Shown here: positions 45,899-58,111 of the stretch, in pieces
How positions within the stretch are numbered: the stretch's first letter is position 1
Layout of the letters: each line of letters begins with the position of its first letter
From: Rhodococcus sp. 14-2470-1b
GTDB taxonomy: Bacteria; Actinomycetota; Actinomycetes; Mycobacteriales; Mycobacteriaceae
Assembly (NCBI RefSeq): GCF_002259415.1
Contig: NZ_NPFY01000031.1
Coordinates: 1-64,000, forward strand
Reading direction: 5' to 3'
Length of the DNA: 64,000 nucleotides
Made by a program: the position numbers and the translations under genes
Notes under the pieces: generated by a model
Told to the model about the DNA's origin: nothing
Database searches by the model: none
Seen by the model: only the letters and a program-made list of their open reading frames with translations

Positions 45899-47421
45899 AA
45901 GACCTGACCATCACACAGATCGCCGACATCGTCGGGGGTGAGATGCACGACGTGGAAGACCCGTCCGTGCTGGTCACCGGCTCGGTCGAGTTCGATTCAC
46001 GCAAGATCGGCCCAGGCGGGCTGTTTCTGGCGCTCCCCGGTGCGCGAGTCGACGGCCACGACCACGCGGCTGCAGCAGTCGCGGCAGGTGCCGCCGTGGT
46101 GCTGGCGGCGCGGCCGGTCGGCGTTCCGGCCGTCGTCGTCGCGCCGAAGCCGCACGATGGCAAGGCGATGGCACTGGAACACGACTCCGACGGGTCCGGT
46201 GCCGCGGTATTGGCGGCGCTCAGCGCGCTCGCCCGCGCCTCGGCGGTGGAACTGACCGCTGATTCCGGGCTGACGATCGTCGGAGTGACGGGTTCGTCCG
46301 GAAAGACCTCGACGAAGGACTTGCTGGCCGCGGTGCTGCGACCACTCGGATCCGTCGTCGCGCCGCCGGGCTCGTTCAACAACGAACTGGGCCATCCCTG
46401 GACAGTTCTGCGCGCCGACGAGTCCTCGGATTTCCTCGTGCTCGAACTGTCTGCTCGGGGTGTCGGACATATTGCCGCCCTAGCCCATGCTGCGCCTCCC
46501 CGAATCGGCGTCGTACTCAACGTCGGCACAGCCCACCTCGGTGAATTCGGTTCCCGAGATATCATCGCCGTCGCCAAAGGCGAACTGATCGAAGCGCTTC
46601 CGAGTGCCGCAGACGGCGGCGTGGCCATCCTCAACGCCGACGACCGACTGGTGTCGGCGATGCGCACGCGCACGTCGGCTCGGGTGGTGACCGTGGGCAT
46701 GTCCCCGGACGCGGACATCAGGGCCGAGAACGTCACACTCGACGCCGAAGCGCGAGCCCGTTTCACCATGGTCACCTCGGCTGGAACCGTCGACGTGGCG
46801 TTGGCCGTCCACGGTGAGCACCAGGTCGGCAACGCCCTCGCTGCCGCCGCGGTCGCTCTCGAATGCGGCGGCACCCTCACCGGGATTGCCGATGCACTCG
46901 CCGGTTCCACCGCGGCTTCCGTCCGGCGCATGGACGTTCGGACGAGACCGGACGGCGTCACCGTCGTCAACGACTCCTACAACGCCAACCCCGACTCCAT
47001 GCGCGCAGCGCTCAAGGCTCTCGTCACGATGTCGAGGTCGGGAACCGGGCCACCGCGTCGAACATGGGCGGTTCTGGGGGAGATGGGCGAGCTGGGGCCG
47101 GATTCCGTCGTCGAACACGACGCGATCGGACGCCTTGCGGTACGGCTCGACGTGTCCAGGTTGATCATCGTCGAGTCGGGCCGCCCGACCAGAGCGATGC
47201 ACCAGGGCGCAGTCATGGAAGGCTCCTGGGGCGAGGAGTCGATGTTGGTTCCCGATCGGGATTCTGCCGTCGCGGTGTTGAGGGAAGAACTTCGACCGGA
47301 CGACATCGTGCTGGTCAAGGCATCGCAGTCCGTCGCACTGTGGACCGTCGCCGACGCATTACTGCAGGACGGCGAGCACGCCGGGGAGAACACGACAACC
47401 AACGGGGAGGCACCGCAGTGA
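45895..47421 (+). CDS. murF: UDP-MurNAc-tripeptide:D-Ala-D-Ala ligase (MurF)
   Basis: Completes the UDP-MurNAc-pentapeptide. The 508-residue ligase opens [17 protein letters not shown], has the P-loop [44 protein letters not shown] and [18 protein letters not shown]. The start codon overlaps the murE stop as GTGA and its own stop overlaps the mraY GTG. No unusual residues are seen. Confidence 0.97.
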   Translation: MKDLTITQIADIVGGEMHDVEDPSVLVTGSVEFDSRKIGPGGLFLALPGARVDGHDHAAAAVAAGAAVVLAARPVGVPAVVVAPKPHDGKAMALEHDSDGSGAAVLAALSALARASAVELTADSGLTIVGVTGSSGKTSTKDLLAAVLRPLGSVVAPPGSFNNELGHPWTVLRADESSDFLVLELSARGVGHIAALAHAAPPRIGVVLNVGTAHLGEFGSRDIIAVAKGELIEALPSAADGGVAILNADDRLVSAMRTRTSARVVTVGMSPDADIRAENVTLDAEARARFTMVTSAGTVDVALAVHGEHQVGNALAAAAVALECGGTLTGIADALAGSTAASVRRMDVRTRPDGVTVVNDSYNANPDSMRAALKALVTMSRSGTGPPRRTWAVLGEMGELGPDSVVEHDAIGRLAVRLDVSRLIIVESGRPTRAMHQGAVMEGSWGEESMLVPDRDSAVAVLREELRPDDIVLVKASQSVALWTVADALLQDGEHAGENTTTNGEAPQ

Positions 47422-48497
47422 GACAGATCCTCTTCGCCGGAGGCATCGCGCTCGCTGTGGCGATTCTGCTGACGCCGGTGTTGATCAAGGCGTTCTCCAA
47501 ACAAGGCTTCGGCCAGGAGATCCGCGTCGAAGGCCCGGCAAGTCATCAATCCAAACGCGGCACGCCGACGATGGGCGGAGTCGCGATCCTTGCCGGTCTC
47601 TGGGCTGGTTACTGGGGCTCGCACCTGATCGGAATCGGCTACGACGCCGACGGGCCGTCGGCGTCCGCGTTGCTGGTTCTCGGGTTGACCACGGTCCTGG
47701 GTCTCGTCGGTTTCCTCGACGACTTCATCAAGATTCGCAAGCAGCGCAATCTGGGTCTGAACAAGACAGCGAAACTGGTCGGCCAGCTGTTCGCCGCGGT
47801 TCTCTTCGGCATCCTCGCACTGCAGTTCAAAGGCGAGAACGGGCTCACTCCAGCGAGCATGCAGCTTTCTTACGTGCGCGATATCGCGACGGTCAGCCTG
47901 GGCCCACTGGTGTTCATCGTATGGTGCTACTTCCTCGTCACTGCATGGTCCAACGCCGTGAACCTCACGGACGGACTCGACGGTCTGGCGGCAGGTTCGA
48001 TGACGCTCGTCCTCGGCGCCTACACCGTCATCACCTTCTGGCAGTACCGACAGTCCTGCTCCACCAACCCGGGGCCCGGATGCTACGACGTGCGTGACCC
48101 TCTGGACCTGGCGCTCATCTGCGCGGCCGCTGCTGGTGCCTGCATCGGTTTCCTGTGGTGGAACGCAGCTCCGGCGAAGATCTTCATGGGCGACACCGGG
48201 TCGTTGGCCCTCGGTGGACTCATCGCCGGCTTGTCCATCGTGACGCGCACCGAACTGATCATGGTCGTCATCGCGGCACTGTTCGTCGCCGAGGCAGCCT
48301 CCGTCGTGATCCAGGTCGCGGTGTTCCGATCGAGTCGGCGGCGTGTGTTCCGAATGGCGCCGTTCCACCACCACTTCGAGCTCGCAGGCTGGGCAGAAAC
48401 CACGGTGATCATCAGATTCTGGCTGCTGGCGGCCATCGCGTCGGCCGTCGGCCTTGCCTTGTTCTACAGCGAGTACCTCGCCGCTGTCGGTGGATAG
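47418..48497 (+). CDS. mraY: Phospho-MurNAc-pentapeptide transferase (MraY)
   Basis: Polytopic membrane enzyme that makes lipid I on undecaprenyl phosphate. The 359-residue protein has about 10 helices and the family motifs [15 protein letters not shown], the catalytic [29 protein letters not shown] and [14 protein letters not shown]. The GTG at 47418 overlaps the murF stop; the longer frame upstream lies in murF and is rejected. Confidence 0.97.
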   Translation: MRQILFAGGIALAVAILLTPVLIKAFSKQGFGQEIRVEGPASHQSKRGTPTMGGVAILAGLWAGYWGSHLIGIGYDADGPSASALLVLGLTTVLGLVGFLDDFIKIRKQRNLGLNKTAKLVGQLFAAVLFGILALQFKGENGLTPASMQLSYVRDIATVSLGPLVFIVWCYFLVTAWSNAVNLTDGLDGLAAGSMTLVLGAYTVITFWQYRQSCSTNPGPGCYDVRDPLDLALICAAAAGACIGFLWWNAAPAKIFMGDTGSLALGGLIAGLSIVTRTELIMVVIAALFVAEAASVVIQVAVFRSSRRRVFRMAPFHHHFELAGWAETTVIIRFWLLAAIASAVGLALFYSEYLAAVGG

Positions 48498-48524
48498 AGC
48501 TCGAATCCGATGAAGGGGAGTGCG

Positions 48525-49973
48525 ATGTCCGACGACGTGGCGTGGCTGAGGGACAAGACCGTGCTGGTCGCCGGCGGACGGGTATCCGGGCTGGCGACCG
48601 TCGGGCCGCTCCGCGATCTCGGTGCGCGGGTGCTCGTCACCGATACCGACCCGGCCGCGCTGGACAAGGCGCGCGCAGCCGGTGCCGACGGAATCCTGCA
48701 GGACGACCTTCTCGCGGACGATTCCACATTCGAGTCGGTCGCGCTCGTCGTCACCAGTCCGGGCTTTCGCCCGGACGCACCGGTGCTCGCGCGTGCCGCC
48801 GAACGCGGCATCCCGATCTGGGGGGACATCGAGCTGTCCTGGCACGTCGATCGCGCGGGTGTGTACGGCGCGCCGACGACATGGCTGGTAGTCACGGGAA
48901 CGAACGGAAAGACCACGACCACCTCGATGCTCGCGTCCGTCCTCGAATCGGCCGGTCTGGCGAGTGCGGCTTGCGGAAACATCGGTCTGCCGGTGCTCGA
49001 CGCTCTGCAGTCGGACCCGCATCCGGAGGTCCTCGCGGTCGAGTTGTCGTCGTTCCAGTTGTTCTGGGCTCCGTCCGTCCGGCCCGCGGCGGGTGTCGTC
49101 CTCAACATCGCCGAGGATCATCTGGACTGGCACGGCGGTATGGACGGCTACGTCGAGGCCAAAGCACGAGCGCTCGTCGGCGACGTCGGGGTGGTGGGTC
49201 TCGACGATGCGCGGGCAGCGGCCCTGGCAGGCTCGGCTCGTGCCGATCGAGTGGTCGGGTTCCGCCTCGGAGTCCCGGCGCCAGGAGAACTCGGGGTGAT
49301 CGACGGACAGATCGTGGACAACGCTTTCGGCGAGCGGCTGCACTTGATGTCGGTGGACGATGTCAGCCCGTCCGGTCCGGCCGGGACGATGGACGCGTTG
49401 GCGGCGGCGGCGCTCGCCCGCGCGATCGGGGCCCCGGCAGGGGCTGTAGCGGAGGGTATACGCACGTACGAGGTGGGCTCACATCGTGCGTCGGTCGTCC
49501 GCACAGTGGGGGACGTGACGTTCGTCGACGATTCCAAGGCGACCAACCCGCATGCAGCGCGGTCGTCGTTGCTCGCGCACGAGCACGTCGTCTGGATCGC
49601 AGGCGGTCTCCTCAAGGGAGCATCGGTCGACGAGCTCGTTGTCGAAGTGGCGCCTCGACTCGTCGCTGCGGTGCTGATCGGGCGTGATGGGACGCAGATC
49701 GCAGAGGCTTTGGCGCGACACGCACCGGATGTTCCCGTTGTCGAGTTCCCGCTGAGAGACGATGCTGGTGTGACTCATGTGGCGGAAGATGCTGAAGTCG
49801 TGATGCGCGCCGCGGTCGACGAGGCCGCCCGGCGAGCCAAGCCAGGGGACACGGTGCTCCTCGCTCCCGCTGCCGCCTCGCTCGACATGTTCGTCGACTA
49901 CGGCCATCGTGGCCGCAGCTTCGCCGACGCCGTGCACGCGCTCGGGACCACGCAGCCGGGCGGGCAGTCCTGA
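48525..49973 (+). CDS. murD: UDP-MurNAc-L-Ala:D-Glu ligase (MurD)
   Basis: Adds D-glutamate to UDP-MurNAc-L-Ala. The 482-residue ligase has an N-terminal UDP-binding domain ([18 protein letters not shown]), the P-loop [32 protein letters not shown] and the C-terminal domain entry [12 protein letters not shown]. The ATG at 48525 is preferred to 48510 because GAAGGGGAG sits just before it. The stop and the ftsW start share one base (TGATG). Confidence 0.96.
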   Translation: MSDDVAWLRDKTVLVAGGRVSGLATVGPLRDLGARVLVTDTDPAALDKARAAGADGILQDDLLADDSTFESVALVVTSPGFRPDAPVLARAAERGIPIWGDIELSWHVDRAGVYGAPTTWLVVTGTNGKTTTTSMLASVLESAGLASAACGNIGLPVLDALQSDPHPEVLAVELSSFQLFWAPSVRPAAGVVLNIAEDHLDWHGGMDGYVEAKARALVGDVGVVGLDDARAAALAGSARADRVVGFRLGVPAPGELGVIDGQIVDNAFGERLHLMSVDDVSPSGPAGTMDALAAAALARAIGAPAGAVAEGIRTYEVGSHRASVVRTVGDVTFVDDSKATNPHAARSSLLAHEHVVWIAGGLLKGASVDELVVEVAPRLVAAVLIGRDGTQIAEALARHAPDVPVVEFPLRDDAGVTHVAEDAEVVMRAAVDEAARRAKPGDTVLLAPAAASLDMFVDYGHRGRSFADAVHALGTTQPGGQS

Positions 49974-51520
49974 TGGCCCGTCCTGCGAACGCCGCGGCGA
50001 ACTCGCCGCGCACCAGGATCGGATTGTGGCTCGGTCGTCCTCTGGCGTCGTTCCACTTGATCGTCACCGTTGCCGCTCTGCTCACGATTCTCGGCCTGGT
50101 GATGGTGCTGTCGTCGTCGGCTGCCGAGGCGTACGCCACCGACGGATCGGCGTACACCCTGTTCACTCAGCAGCTGATCGGCGTCGGTCTCGGCGTCGTG
50201 GCGTTCTATATCGCGCTGCGGACGTCCGTGCGCATGCTGCGGAAAGTCTCCTTCCCGCTCTTCTGCCTCTCCGTCGTCATGCTCATGATGGTGCTCATTC
50301 CCGGTATCGGATCGGAGGGCGCCGACGGCGCGCGCCGGTGGTTCAATGTCGCCGGCGTCTCGTTCCAGCCGTCCGAGCTGGCGAAAGTCACCCTCGTACT
50401 GTGGGGAGCCCACCTGCTGGCATCTCGCCGTAGCGAGCACGCCAGCCTGAAATCGCTTCTCATTCCGCTTGTCCCCGCAGCGCTGCTGATGGCGGGTCTC
50501 GTTGTTCTGCAGCCGAACCTCAGTACCGCCATCGCGATCGGCATCATTCTCGTGTCGCTGCTGTGGTTCGCCGGTCTCGACGCCAGGCTCTTCGCGATCA
50601 TCGTCGGCGGCGGTATCGCCGCGGCGACGGTGCTCGCCTTCACCGCGGGATACCGATCGAACCGAATCAAGGCCTGGCTGAACCCCGGTGACGATCCGCA
50701 AGGGCTGGGTTACCAGTCGAATCAGGCCAAGTTCTCGCTTGCCGACGGGGGGCCGTTCGGTGTCGGTCTCGGTCAGAGCCGCGCCAAGTGGAGCTACCTG
50801 CCCAACGCGCACAACGACTTCATCTTCGCGATCATCGGTGAAGAGCTGGGTTTCATCGGCTGTCTCGCAGTACTGGGTCTGTTCGCATTGTTCGTCTACA
50901 CGGGTCTGCGCATCGCGATGCGATCGGTCGATCCGTTTCTGCGTCTGCTCGCGGCGGGTTCGACAACCTGGATCTTCGCGCAGGCGATGATCAACATCGG
51001 ATACGTGGTCGGGCTGCTCCCGGTCACCGGTCTCCAGCTTCCCCTCGTGTCCTACGGCGGTTCGTCGACCGCGATCACACTGATGATGTTCGGCATCATC
51101 GCCAACGCCGCGCGGCACGAACCGGAAGCCATCGCGGCACTGCACTCGGGACAGGACTCGCGGTTGGACCGTGTGCTGCGACTCCCGATGCCCGCGTCGT
51201 TCTCTCCGTTGCGTGCCGCCGCGGCCAGATCCAAGTCCACCCGGCCTGCGCTCGATCGCGAGGATCGCCGTCGGATCGAGAGCGGTCCCTCGCAGCGTCG
51301 TGCACCGGACGCCGGTGCCCGCACGGGTCGAGCTCGAGCGGGCGAGCCCCCTCGCCGTTCCGAACCACGCAGAACCGGCGCTGCACTTCCCCGTGGTGGT
51401 GCAGTTCGTGGCAGTGCAGTTCGTGGCAGTGCAGTGGGAGGGCGAAACGCAGCACCGCGCGCAAGTGCTCAACCCCGCGGTGCGTACGGACACTCGGATA
51501 CGCGAGGATATCGACGGTGA
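49973..51520 (+). CDS. ftsW: SEDS peptidoglycan glycosyltransferase FtsW
   Basis: Septal SEDS-family polymerase that works with PbpB. The 515-residue protein has about 10 helices with [48 protein letters not shown] (catalytic-loop region) and [16 protein letters not shown]. After residue about 400 there is a basic, Arg/Ala-rich cytoplasmic tail. Near 51390-51430 this tail includes a short direct repeat encoding [16 protein letters not shown]. Translation is coupled to both neighbours. Confidence 0.96.
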   Translation: MARPANAAANSPRTRIGLWLGRPLASFHLIVTVAALLTILGLVMVLSSSAAEAYATDGSAYTLFTQQLIGVGLGVVAFYIALRTSVRMLRKVSFPLFCLSVVMLMMVLIPGIGSEGADGARRWFNVAGVSFQPSELAKVTLVLWGAHLLASRRSEHASLKSLLIPLVPAALLMAGLVVLQPNLSTAIAIGIILVSLLWFAGLDARLFAIIVGGGIAAATVLAFTAGYRSNRIKAWLNPGDDPQGLGYQSNQAKFSLADGGPFGVGLGQSRAKWSYLPNAHNDFIFAIIGEELGFIGCLAVLGLFALFVYTGLRIAMRSVDPFLRLLAAGSTTWIFAQAMINIGYVVGLLPVTGLQLPLVSYGGSSTAITLMMFGIIANAARHEPEAIAALHSGQDSRLDRVLRLPMPASFSPLRAAAARSKSTRPALDREDRRRIESGPSQRRAPDAGARTGRARAGEPPRRSEPRRTGAALPRGGAVRGSAVRGSAVGGRNAAPRASAQPRGAYGHSDTRGYRR

Positions 51521-52662
51521 ATGCATCTCCCACACACTTGTCCGTCGTCGTCGCGGGCGGTGGGACCGCGGGGCACATCGAGCCGGCGTTGGCTGTCGCG
51601 GACGCACTGCGCGCGCTCGACGACTCGGTACGGATCACTGCCCTGGGAACCGAGCGTGGACTCGAGACCACGCTCGTTCCGGCGCGGGGCTACCAGCTCG
51701 AGTTGATTCCGCCGGTCCCGCTGCCGCGCAAGCCCACCCTGGATCTGGTCCGGCTGCCCGGTCGTGTGATTCGGTCGGTGCGGGCCACCAGGGCGGTCTT
51801 CGCGGCCGTCGACGCCGACGTGCTGGTCGGGTTCGGTGGCTACGTGGCCTTGCCCGCTTACCTTGCTGCGCGGCGTGCCTTCGGACGTGAACGGTCGATT
51901 CCGGTCATCGTCCACGAGGCCAATGCCAGTGCCGGGATCGCGAACAAAGTCGGCGCGAAGGTCGCGACGCGTGTTCTCGCCGCGGTGGCCGGATCCGGAG
52001 TGTCGGCTCGTGGCCGCTCCGACGCCGACATCGTCGGAATTCCGGTGCGACCGACCATCACCGGGCTGGACCGAGCGGCGATGCGCGCCGAGGCTCGCGA
52101 GTATTTCGGGCTGCCGGAGAGCGGCCCTGTACTGCTGGTGTTCGGCGGATCGCAGGGTGCCAGGTCGCTCAACGATGCCGTGTCGGGCGCCGCGGATCGG
52201 TTGGCCGATGCCGGAGTGTCGGTACTGCATGCCGTCGGACCCAAGAATTCGATCGAGGTGCCGACGGCCGATGCTCCTGCACCGTACGTCGCAGTTCCGT
52301 ACATCGATCGCATGGACCTGGCGTACGCCGCCGCGGATCTGGCCATCTGCCGTTCGGGGGCTATGACGGTCGCAGAAGTGTCGGCGACGGGTCTACCCGC
52401 AGTGTACGTTCCGTTGCCCCACGGAAACGGTGAACAGGAACTCAACGCACGCCCCGTGGTCGACGCCGGGGGAGGCATACTCGTGGCCGACGGATCGGTG
52501 ACTCCGGATTACGTCGCACGTGACGTGATCGACCTGATCACAGATTCCGCGCGAGTGGAAGCGATGTCGAGGAGCGCCGCGAGCGCAGGCCACCGCGACG
52601 CAGCTGCGACCGTGGCGAGAATCGTGCTCGACGTCGCTTCCCAGCGTCGACAGGGCGCGTGA
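51517..52662 (+). CDS. murG: UDP-GlcNAc:lipid I GlcNAc transferase (MurG)
   Basis: Makes lipid II at the inner face of the membrane. The 381-residue GT28 enzyme has the lipid-I site [49 protein letters not shown] and the UDP-GlcNAc region [26 protein letters not shown]. The GTG overlaps the ftsW stop as GTGA. Confidence 0.97.
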   Translation: MNASPTHLSVVVAGGGTAGHIEPALAVADALRALDDSVRITALGTERGLETTLVPARGYQLELIPPVPLPRKPTLDLVRLPGRVIRSVRATRAVFAAVDADVLVGFGGYVALPAYLAARRAFGRERSIPVIVHEANASAGIANKVGAKVATRVLAAVAGSGVSARGRSDADIVGIPVRPTITGLDRAAMRAEAREYFGLPESGPVLLVFGGSQGARSLNDAVSGAADRLADAGVSVLHAVGPKNSIEVPTADAPAPYVAVPYIDRMDLAYAAADLAICRSGAMTVAEVSATGLPAVYVPLPHGNGEQELNARPVVDAGGGILVADGSVTPDYVARDVIDLITDSARVEAMSRSAASAGHRDAAATVARIVLDVASQRRQGA

Positions 52663-52700
52663 CGGTCGTGGCACGACAAGGTGGTACCGAAAGGACGGAC

Positions 52701-54197
52701 ATGCCCGAGCTACCCGCCGAACTGCCGGAGGATCTCCGACGTGTTCACATGGTCGGAATCGGGGGTGCAGGCATGTCCGGCATCGCCAGGATTCTGCTCG
52801 CTCGCGGCGGCGAAGTCTCCGGCTCCGATGCGAAGGAAAGCCGCGGGGTTCTGGCACTGCGCGCTCGTGGTGCGCAGGTTCGCGTCGGTCATGATGCCTC
52901 GGCTCTCGACTTGATCTCCGGTGGTCCGACGGTGGTGGTCACCACGCACGCCGCGATACCCAAGACCAATCCCGAACTGGTAGAAGCCGGGCGACGGGGA
53001 ATTCCCGTCGTGCTCCGGCCGACTGTGTTGGCATCGCTGATGGAGGGCTATCGGGCACTGCTGGTGTCCGGCACCCACGGCAAGACCTCGACCACGTCGA
53101 TGTTGATCGTCGCACTGCAGCACTGCGGCTTCGATCCGTCGTTCGCGGTGGGTGGAGAACTGAACGAGGCGGGCACCAACGCGCACCACGGCAGTGGTGA
53201 CGTGTTCGTCGCCGAGGCAGACGAGAGCGACGGTTCGCTCCTGCAATACAGCCCGAATGTCGTCATCGTCACCAACATCGAGGCCGATCACCTCGACTAC
53301 TTCGGCACGCCCGAGGCGTACACGCAGGTCTTCGACGATTTTGCCGCGTTGCTCGGTCCGGGGGGAGTGCTCGTTGCCTGTATGGACGATCCAGGGTCGG
53401 CTGCTCTGGCTCGGCGAGTCCACGAACGCGCTCTGCCAGGCGTCCGCGTGCTGGGATACGGATCCGAGGACACCGACGCAGGCGACGTGGAGATGGCGGT
53501 CCGGTTGCTGAAGTGGGAACCCGAGGACGTCGGCGGCGTCGCCGAACTGTCGATAGCGGGGGAGGAGAGCCCGCGGACGTTGAGACTCGGTGTTCCGGGA
53601 CGGCACACGGCACTGAACGCACTGGCTGCGTTCACGGCCGGAACCCAGGCAGGCGCCGCAGCGACGGATCTGCTGGAAGGTCTTGCAGGCTTCGGCGGTG
53701 TGCACCGACGTTTCCAGATTCGCGGCCGCGAGCACGGCATCCGTGTGTTCGACGACTATGCGCACCATCCCACCGAGGTGCGTGCCGTGCTGGGCGCAGC
53801 TCAGCAACTCGTCACGAGCGCTGCAGGCGCGGGCGAGCGTGGGCGAGTCGTCGTCGTCTTCCAACCGCACCTGTACTCCCGTACGGAAACGTTTGCGGCG
53901 GAGTTCGGTGCAGCGCTGTCGATCGCCGACGAAGTGGTCGTCCTCGACGTCTACGGTGCCCGCGAAGAACCGCTCCCCGGTGTGACGGGAGCGCTCGTCG
54001 CGTCTGCGGTGACCAAGCCCGTCATCTACCAACCGGATCTGTCGCTCGTGGCGAAGCAGGTTGCGTCCCTCGCCGAGCCCGGCGACGTCGTCATCACCAT
54101 GGGTGCCGGGGACGTCACCATGCTGGCCGGTCCGATCCTCGACGCGCTGCGTTCGAGGACGACTTTCCGGATCGGTCAGGGCCGGGCTTCGCAGTGA
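52701..54197 (+). CDS. murC: UDP-MurNAc:L-alanine ligase (MurC)
   Basis: Adds the first stem-peptide residue. The 498-residue ligase starts [28 protein letters not shown], has the P-loop [28 protein letters not shown] and the C-terminal [15 protein letters not shown]. The ATG at 52701 follows AAAGGA and gives normal length; the in-frame GTG at 52659 would overlap murG by 4 bases and cannot be excluded. The stop overlaps the ftsQ GTG. Confidence 0.96.
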   Translation: MPELPAELPEDLRRVHMVGIGGAGMSGIARILLARGGEVSGSDAKESRGVLALRARGAQVRVGHDASALDLISGGPTVVVTTHAAIPKTNPELVEAGRRGIPVVLRPTVLASLMEGYRALLVSGTHGKTSTTSMLIVALQHCGFDPSFAVGGELNEAGTNAHHGSGDVFVAEADESDGSLLQYSPNVVIVTNIEADHLDYFGTPEAYTQVFDDFAALLGPGGVLVACMDDPGSAALARRVHERALPGVRVLGYGSEDTDAGDVEMAVRLLKWEPEDVGGVAELSIAGEESPRTLRLGVPGRHTALNALAAFTAGTQAGAAATDLLEGLAGFGGVHRRFQIRGREHGIRVFDDYAHHPTEVRAVLGAAQQLVTSAAGAGERGRVVVVFQPHLYSRTETFAAEFGAALSIADEVVVLDVYGAREEPLPGVTGALVASAVTKPVIYQPDLSLVAKQVASLAEPGDVVITMGAGDVTMLAGPILDALRSRTTFRIGQGRASQ

Positions 54198-55114
54198 CGT
54201 CTCGTCCGAAGCGTCCGACCGAGGACACGTCCTCCGGCGAGGACTCCGCTCGGACCGACACGGGAACCCCGGTCGGCACGGGCAAGGTCGACACGGGCAA
54301 GGTCGACACGGGCAGTGCATCGAAGGGCGGCGCTCGGGATCGGCGCGCGTACGCACGCCGGGACAACCGCGACGCCTCCCATCCGAGCGCCGAATCCCAG
54401 GAACGCGCGGATCGTCGTCGAGCGCGCGAGGACGAACGCGCGAAGGTGTCGCGGTCGCGTCGGCGCGCCGGACTGATCGCGGCGGCCGTTCTCGCCGTCG
54501 TACTCGCAGGGTTCGCCGTCGTGTACCTGTCACCCGTCCTGACGGTGCGGACCATCGACGTACGCGGGGCGGTGTCGGTCTCGGAAGACGAGGTGATCGC
54601 CGATCTGGCGGTGCCGATGGGGGAGAAGCTCGTTCGAGTCGACACCGGCGCTGCCGCACGGCGCGTCGCGTCGATTCCTTCGTTGGCTTCGGTTCGGGTG
54701 CAACGGATGTACCCGTCGACCATCCGGGTGACCGTCACCGAGCGGGTACCGGTCGTGTTCGTCGACCGGCCGGACGGAACCCACCTGCTCGACGCCGATG
54801 CCGTGGATTTCGCCGTCGCCCCGCCGCCTCCCGGGGTGATCCGACTGGTCACCGACAATCCGGTGACAGGCGATCCGCCGACGGAAAGTGCTCTCGCAGT
54901 GCTCGATTCGTTGCCCGAGCCGCTGCGAGTGCAGGTAGGGGAGATTCGGGCGGGTTCGGCGTCGGACGTATCCTTGATTCTGTTCGACGGCAGGACGGTG
55001 GTGTGGGGCGACCGCGACAGATCCGAGCGGAAATCCGCTGTGGCTCTTGCGCTGTTGTCTCAACCCGGACAGATCCTGGATGTGTCGAGTCCGGACCTGC
55101 CCACCACCAAGTGA
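54194..55114 (+). CDS. ftsQ: Cell division protein FtsQ
   Basis: Bitopic divisome protein of 306 residues. A charged cytoplasmic region of about 95 residues is followed by a membrane helix ([21 protein letters not shown]), a POTRA domain ([20 protein letters not shown]) and the beta domain ([27 protein letters not shown]). Within the cytoplasmic part, a 15-bp unit repeats three times (54271-54315), encoding [19 protein letters not shown] overlap with murC. It bridges FtsL/FtsB and the septal synthases. Confidence 0.95.
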   Translation: MTSRPKRPTEDTSSGEDSARTDTGTPVGTGKVDTGKVDTGSASKGGARDRRAYARRDNRDASHPSAESQERADRRRAREDERAKVSRSRRRAGLIAAAVLAVVLAGFAVVYLSPVLTVRTIDVRGAVSVSEDEVIADLAVPMGEKLVRVDTGAAARRVASIPSLASVRVQRMYPSTIRVTVTERVPVVFVDRPDGTHLLDADAVDFAVAPPPPGVIRLVTDNPVTGDPPTESALAVLDSLPEPLRVQVGEIRAGSASDVSLILFDGRTVVWGDRDRSERKSAVALALLSQPGQILDVSSPDLPTTK

Positions 55115-55205
55115 CTTTCACGAAAGCCAAATTCTTTTCTCGACTTCTCGGCGCGCCTAATGGCGTATCTCCGTCGCGATGAATAGCGTTCCGAGCGTCG
55201 AGTAC

Positions 55206-55236
55206 TTGACATAACCTTAAGCCTATGGTTTAGGTT
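55206..55236 (+). promoter_or_regulatory. Candidate ftsZ promoter with an inverted repeat
   Basis: TTGACA (55206-55211) and TAGGTT (55231-55236) are separated by 19 bases; TATGGT (55224-55229) is an alternative -10. The region between and over the -10 is an imperfect inverted repeat, AACCTTAAGCC and GGTTTAGGTT around TAT. A regulator could bind it. About 70 bases of leader follow to the ftsZ ATG. Confidence 0.5.
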
Positions 55237-55307
55237 GAGGGTTTTGTCGAAGCGCATCAGCCAGGTACGAAGACGGACCAGTACACAACCACGGAAGGCG
55301 AGAGCCA

Positions 55308-56534
55308 ATGACGCCCCCGCACAACTACCTCGCCGTAATCAAGGTCGTCGGCATCGGCGGCGGCGGCGTTAACGCGGTCAACCGCATGATCGAACAGGGA
55401 CTCAAGGGAGTCGAGTTCATCGCGGTCAACACCGATGCTCAAGCGCTGCTGATGAGCGACGCCGACGTCAAGCTCGACGTCGGTCGTGAGCTCACCCGTG
55501 GCCTCGGCGCAGGCGCCGATCCCGAAGTCGGCCGCAAGGCCGCCGACGACCACAAGGACGAGATCGAAGAGGTGCTCAAGGGCGCCGACATGGTCTTCGT
55601 CACCGCAGGCGAGGGAGGTGGCACCGGTACCGGTGGCGCGCCCGTCGTCGCCAATATCGCTCGCAAGCTCGGCGCACTCACCGTCGGCGTCGTCACGCGC
55701 CCGTTCTCGTTCGAGGGCAAGCGTCGCGGTGGGCAGGCCGACACCGGGATCCAACAACTGCGCGAGTCCTGCGACACCCTCATCGTCATCCCCAACGACC
55801 GTCTGCTCCAGCTCGGTGACGCAGCCGTCAGCCTGATGGACGCGTTCCGAAGCGCAGACGAGGTGCTCCTCAACGGCGTTCAGGGCATCACCGACCTCAT
55901 CACCACTCCTGGGCTGATCAACGTCGACTTCGCCGACGTCAAGGGAGTCATGTCGGGGGCGGGCAGCGCCCTGATGGGAATCGGCTCGTCGCGCGGCGAA
56001 GGCCGTGCCATCAAAGCAGCCGAGTCCGCCATCAATTCGCCGTTGCTCGAAGCGTCGATGGAAGGTGCGCGCGGGGTGTTGCTGTCGATCGCGGGAGGCT
56101 CGGACCTCGGACTTTTCGAGATCAACGAAGCTGCGTCGCTCGTTCAGGAAGCGGCACACATCGACGCCAACATCATCTTCGGAACCGTCATCGACGATTC
56201 GCTCGGCGACGAAGTACGCGTCACCGTGATCGCAGCCGGTTTCGACGGAGGGACCCCGACGAGACGTCCCGTCGAGGCAGCTCCCGGCGCCTCACGCAGC
56301 ACTATCGGATCCGCACGATCAGGAGAGGTGTCGTCTCGGTCCGAGTCGACCGAATCCGGTGCCGTGTTCCGTGACCCGGTCGGTGCTGGTAGTGCAGGTA
56401 ACGGCAGCAGCCTGCCTCCTCTTCAGTCCTCGAACTCGGGATCGTCAGGGTCGAACAACTCGGGTCGGCGTGTGCCCGTCACCGAGGACGACGGCGAAGA
56501 CGATGTGGACGTGCCATCGTTCATGCGTCGTTGA
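55308..56534 (+). CDS. ftsZ: Cell division protein FtsZ
   Basis: Tubulin-like GTPase that forms the Z ring. The 408-residue protein has [19 protein letters not shown], the tubulin signature [15 protein letters not shown], the T7 loop [12 protein letters not shown] and the C-terminal peptide [10 protein letters not shown] for partner binding, after a Ser/Gly-rich linker. The N-terminus is [13 protein letters not shown]. The ftsQ-ftsZ gap of 193 bases holds a separate promoter, so its level can be set independently of the mur genes. Confidence 0.98.
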   Translation: MTPPHNYLAVIKVVGIGGGGVNAVNRMIEQGLKGVEFIAVNTDAQALLMSDADVKLDVGRELTRGLGAGADPEVGRKAADDHKDEIEEVLKGADMVFVTAGEGGGTGTGGAPVVANIARKLGALTVGVVTRPFSFEGKRRGGQADTGIQQLRESCDTLIVIPNDRLLQLGDAAVSLMDAFRSADEVLLNGVQGITDLITTPGLINVDFADVKGVMSGAGSALMGIGSSRGEGRAIKAAESAINSPLLEASMEGARGVLLSIAGGSDLGLFEINEAASLVQEAAHIDANIIFGTVIDDSLGDEVRVTVIAAGFDGGTPTRRPVEAAPGASRSTIGSARSGEVSSRSESTESGAVFRDPVGAGSAGNGSSLPPLQSSNSGSSGSNNSGRRVPVTEDDGEDDVDVPSFMRR

Positions 56535-56540
56535 TCGCCG

Positions 56541-57287
56541 ATGGCGGAGAACGACTTCAAGGTTCGTAGGGTCACCACCTCGCGGGCAGGCGGAGTGTCG
56601 GCGCCGCCGTACGACAGCTTCAACCTCGGCGACCACGTCGGCGACGAACCGTCGGCCGTGGCCGCCAACCGCGAACGGCTCGGTAGTGAGCTCGGCATGG
56701 GCGCGAGTCGTCTGGTGTGGATGGAGCAGGTCCACGGACGCACCGTCACTGTCGTCGACGGCCCGACGTCCGAACCCGTTCCGGTGACCGACGCGTTGGT
56801 CACGACCAGTCGTGATCTCGCACTCGTCGTGCTCACTGCCGACTGCGTGCCGGTCCTGCTCTCCGACGACGAGGCCGGTGTGATCGCAGCTGTACACGCC
56901 GGGAGGGTCGGAGCACGCATCGGCATCGTTCCCCGTGTGGTCGAGGCGATGGTGTCGCTCGGAGCCGAACCGGGTCGAATCGGTGCGTTTCTCGGCCCGG
57001 CGGCGAGCGGGCGCCAGTACGAGGTGCCCGCACACATGCAGGCCGACGTGGAGAAACACCTTCCCGGTAGCGCCACGACGACCGTCAGGAAGACGCCGGG
57101 CCTGGACATCCGCGACGGAATCAGACGACAGCTCAATGGACTCGGCGTCACATCGGTTGCCGTCGATCCTCGGTGCACCATCGAAGATCGGACCCTGTTC
57201 AGCCATCGGCGCGGTTCGCCGACCGGACGATCGGCAAGCGTGATCTGGATGGACACCTCGGCCGGCCGCACCGACGGCCCTGCTTGA
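56541..57287 (+). CDS. pgeF: Peptidoglycan editing factor PgeF (YfiH/laccase-domain family)
   Basis: A 248-residue protein of the multicopper-polyphenol-oxidase-like YfiH family, members of which act on purine nucleosides or prevent L-Ser replacing L-Ala in wall precursors. The fold markers are VTTSRAGGVSAPPYDSFNLGDH, MEQVHGRTVTVVDG, TADCVPVLL and AAVHAGRVGARIGIV. Here the usual HAGWRG is HAGRVG, as in other actinobacteria I recall. The zinc-site Cys and two His (TADC, VHG, VHAG) are kept. Starts 6 bases after ftsZ. Confidence 0.93.
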   Translation: MAENDFKVRRVTTSRAGGVSAPPYDSFNLGDHVGDEPSAVAANRERLGSELGMGASRLVWMEQVHGRTVTVVDGPTSEPVPVTDALVTTSRDLALVVLTADCVPVLLSDDEAGVIAAVHAGRVGARIGIVPRVVEAMVSLGAEPGRIGAFLGPAASGRQYEVPAHMQADVEKHLPGSATTTVRKTPGLDIRDGIRRQLNGLGVTSVAVDPRCTIEDRTLFSHRRGSPTGRSASVIWMDTSAGRTDGPA

Positions 57288-57295
57288 CTGTCGGT

Positions 57296-58057
57296 ATGAC
57301 GACGACCAGAGAGTCCGAGATCTCGGAGGCACTTCGCTCGGTGAACGCTCGGCTTGCCGCCGCGTGTGCCGCCGCCGGCCGTTCGGTGGACGACGTGATG
57401 TTGCTTCCGGTCACCAAGTTTTTCCCGGCGTCGGACATCGAGATTTTGTACGGTCTCGGATGCCGCGATTTCGGCGAGTCGCGCGAGCAGGACGCGTCGG
57501 CGAAGGTCGACGAGTTGGCCGGAGCGTTCGGTACCGAACCGGCCAGGTGGCACATGATCGGGCATCTGCAACGTAACAAGGCCAAATCCGTCGCAAGATG
57601 GGCCACGTCGATCCACTCGGTCGACAGTGATCGCTTGGTGTCTGCTCTCGGCAAGGCGGTGGACGCAGCGCTGTCCGACGGGGCCAGGTCCACTCCGCTC
57701 GAGGTCCTGATTCAGGTGAGTCTGGACGGGGACGTCCATCGCGGTGGAGTCGAGCGAGAGCATCTGCTCGAGCTGGCCGATCTGGTGGCCGACACCGACG
57801 GGCTCACCCTGTCCGGAGTGATGGCCGTTCCGCCGGTGGACTCGGATCCGGATCGCGCATTCGCCGATCTGGCGGCCGTACACCAGCGGTTGCTCGGGCA
57901 GCACCCGGATGCCGTCGAGTTGTCCGCGGGGATGACGGGCGATCTGGAGTCGGCCGTTCTACACGGATCGACGTGCGTGCGTGTCGGTACCGCAATACTC
58001 GGCTCTCGGCCGATAACCTCGCCAGTACAGTCCACGGATCACATCAGTCACACCTGA
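57296..58057 (+). CDS. YggS family PLP-binding protein
   Basis: A 253-residue PLP-homeostasis protein of the PROSC/YlmE/YggS family. The PLP Lys is in MLLPVTKFFPASDIEILY, followed by FGESREQDASAKVDEL, WHMIGHLQRNKAKSVARWATSIHSVDS and the phosphate-binding SAGMTGDLESAVLHGSTCVRVGTAI. The ATG at 57296 is chosen; the frame upstream lies in pgeF. Located in the classic ftsZ-pgeF-yggS-sepF order. Confidence 0.94.
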   Translation: MTTTRESEISEALRSVNARLAAACAAAGRSVDDVMLLPVTKFFPASDIEILYGLGCRDFGESREQDASAKVDELAGAFGTEPARWHMIGHLQRNKAKSVARWATSIHSVDSDRLVSALGKAVDAALSDGARSTPLEVLIQVSLDGDVHRGGVEREHLLELADLVADTDGLTLSGVMAVPPVDSDPDRAFADLAAVHQRLLGQHPDAVELSAGMTGDLESAVLHGSTCVRVGTAILGSRPITSPVQSTDHISHT

Positions 58058-58111
58058 CACTTGCGAACCTGGAGACCGGCAACGAAGTACCCGGCACGGA
58101 AGGCTGCATCA

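Noticed and set aside
46977-49343. Very long minus-strand open frame (788 codons) across murF, mraY and murD
   Set aside because: It is a GC-codon-bias shadow: low-complexity Arg/Asp/His composition, no ribosome site, and the plus strand holds recognised enzymes throughout.
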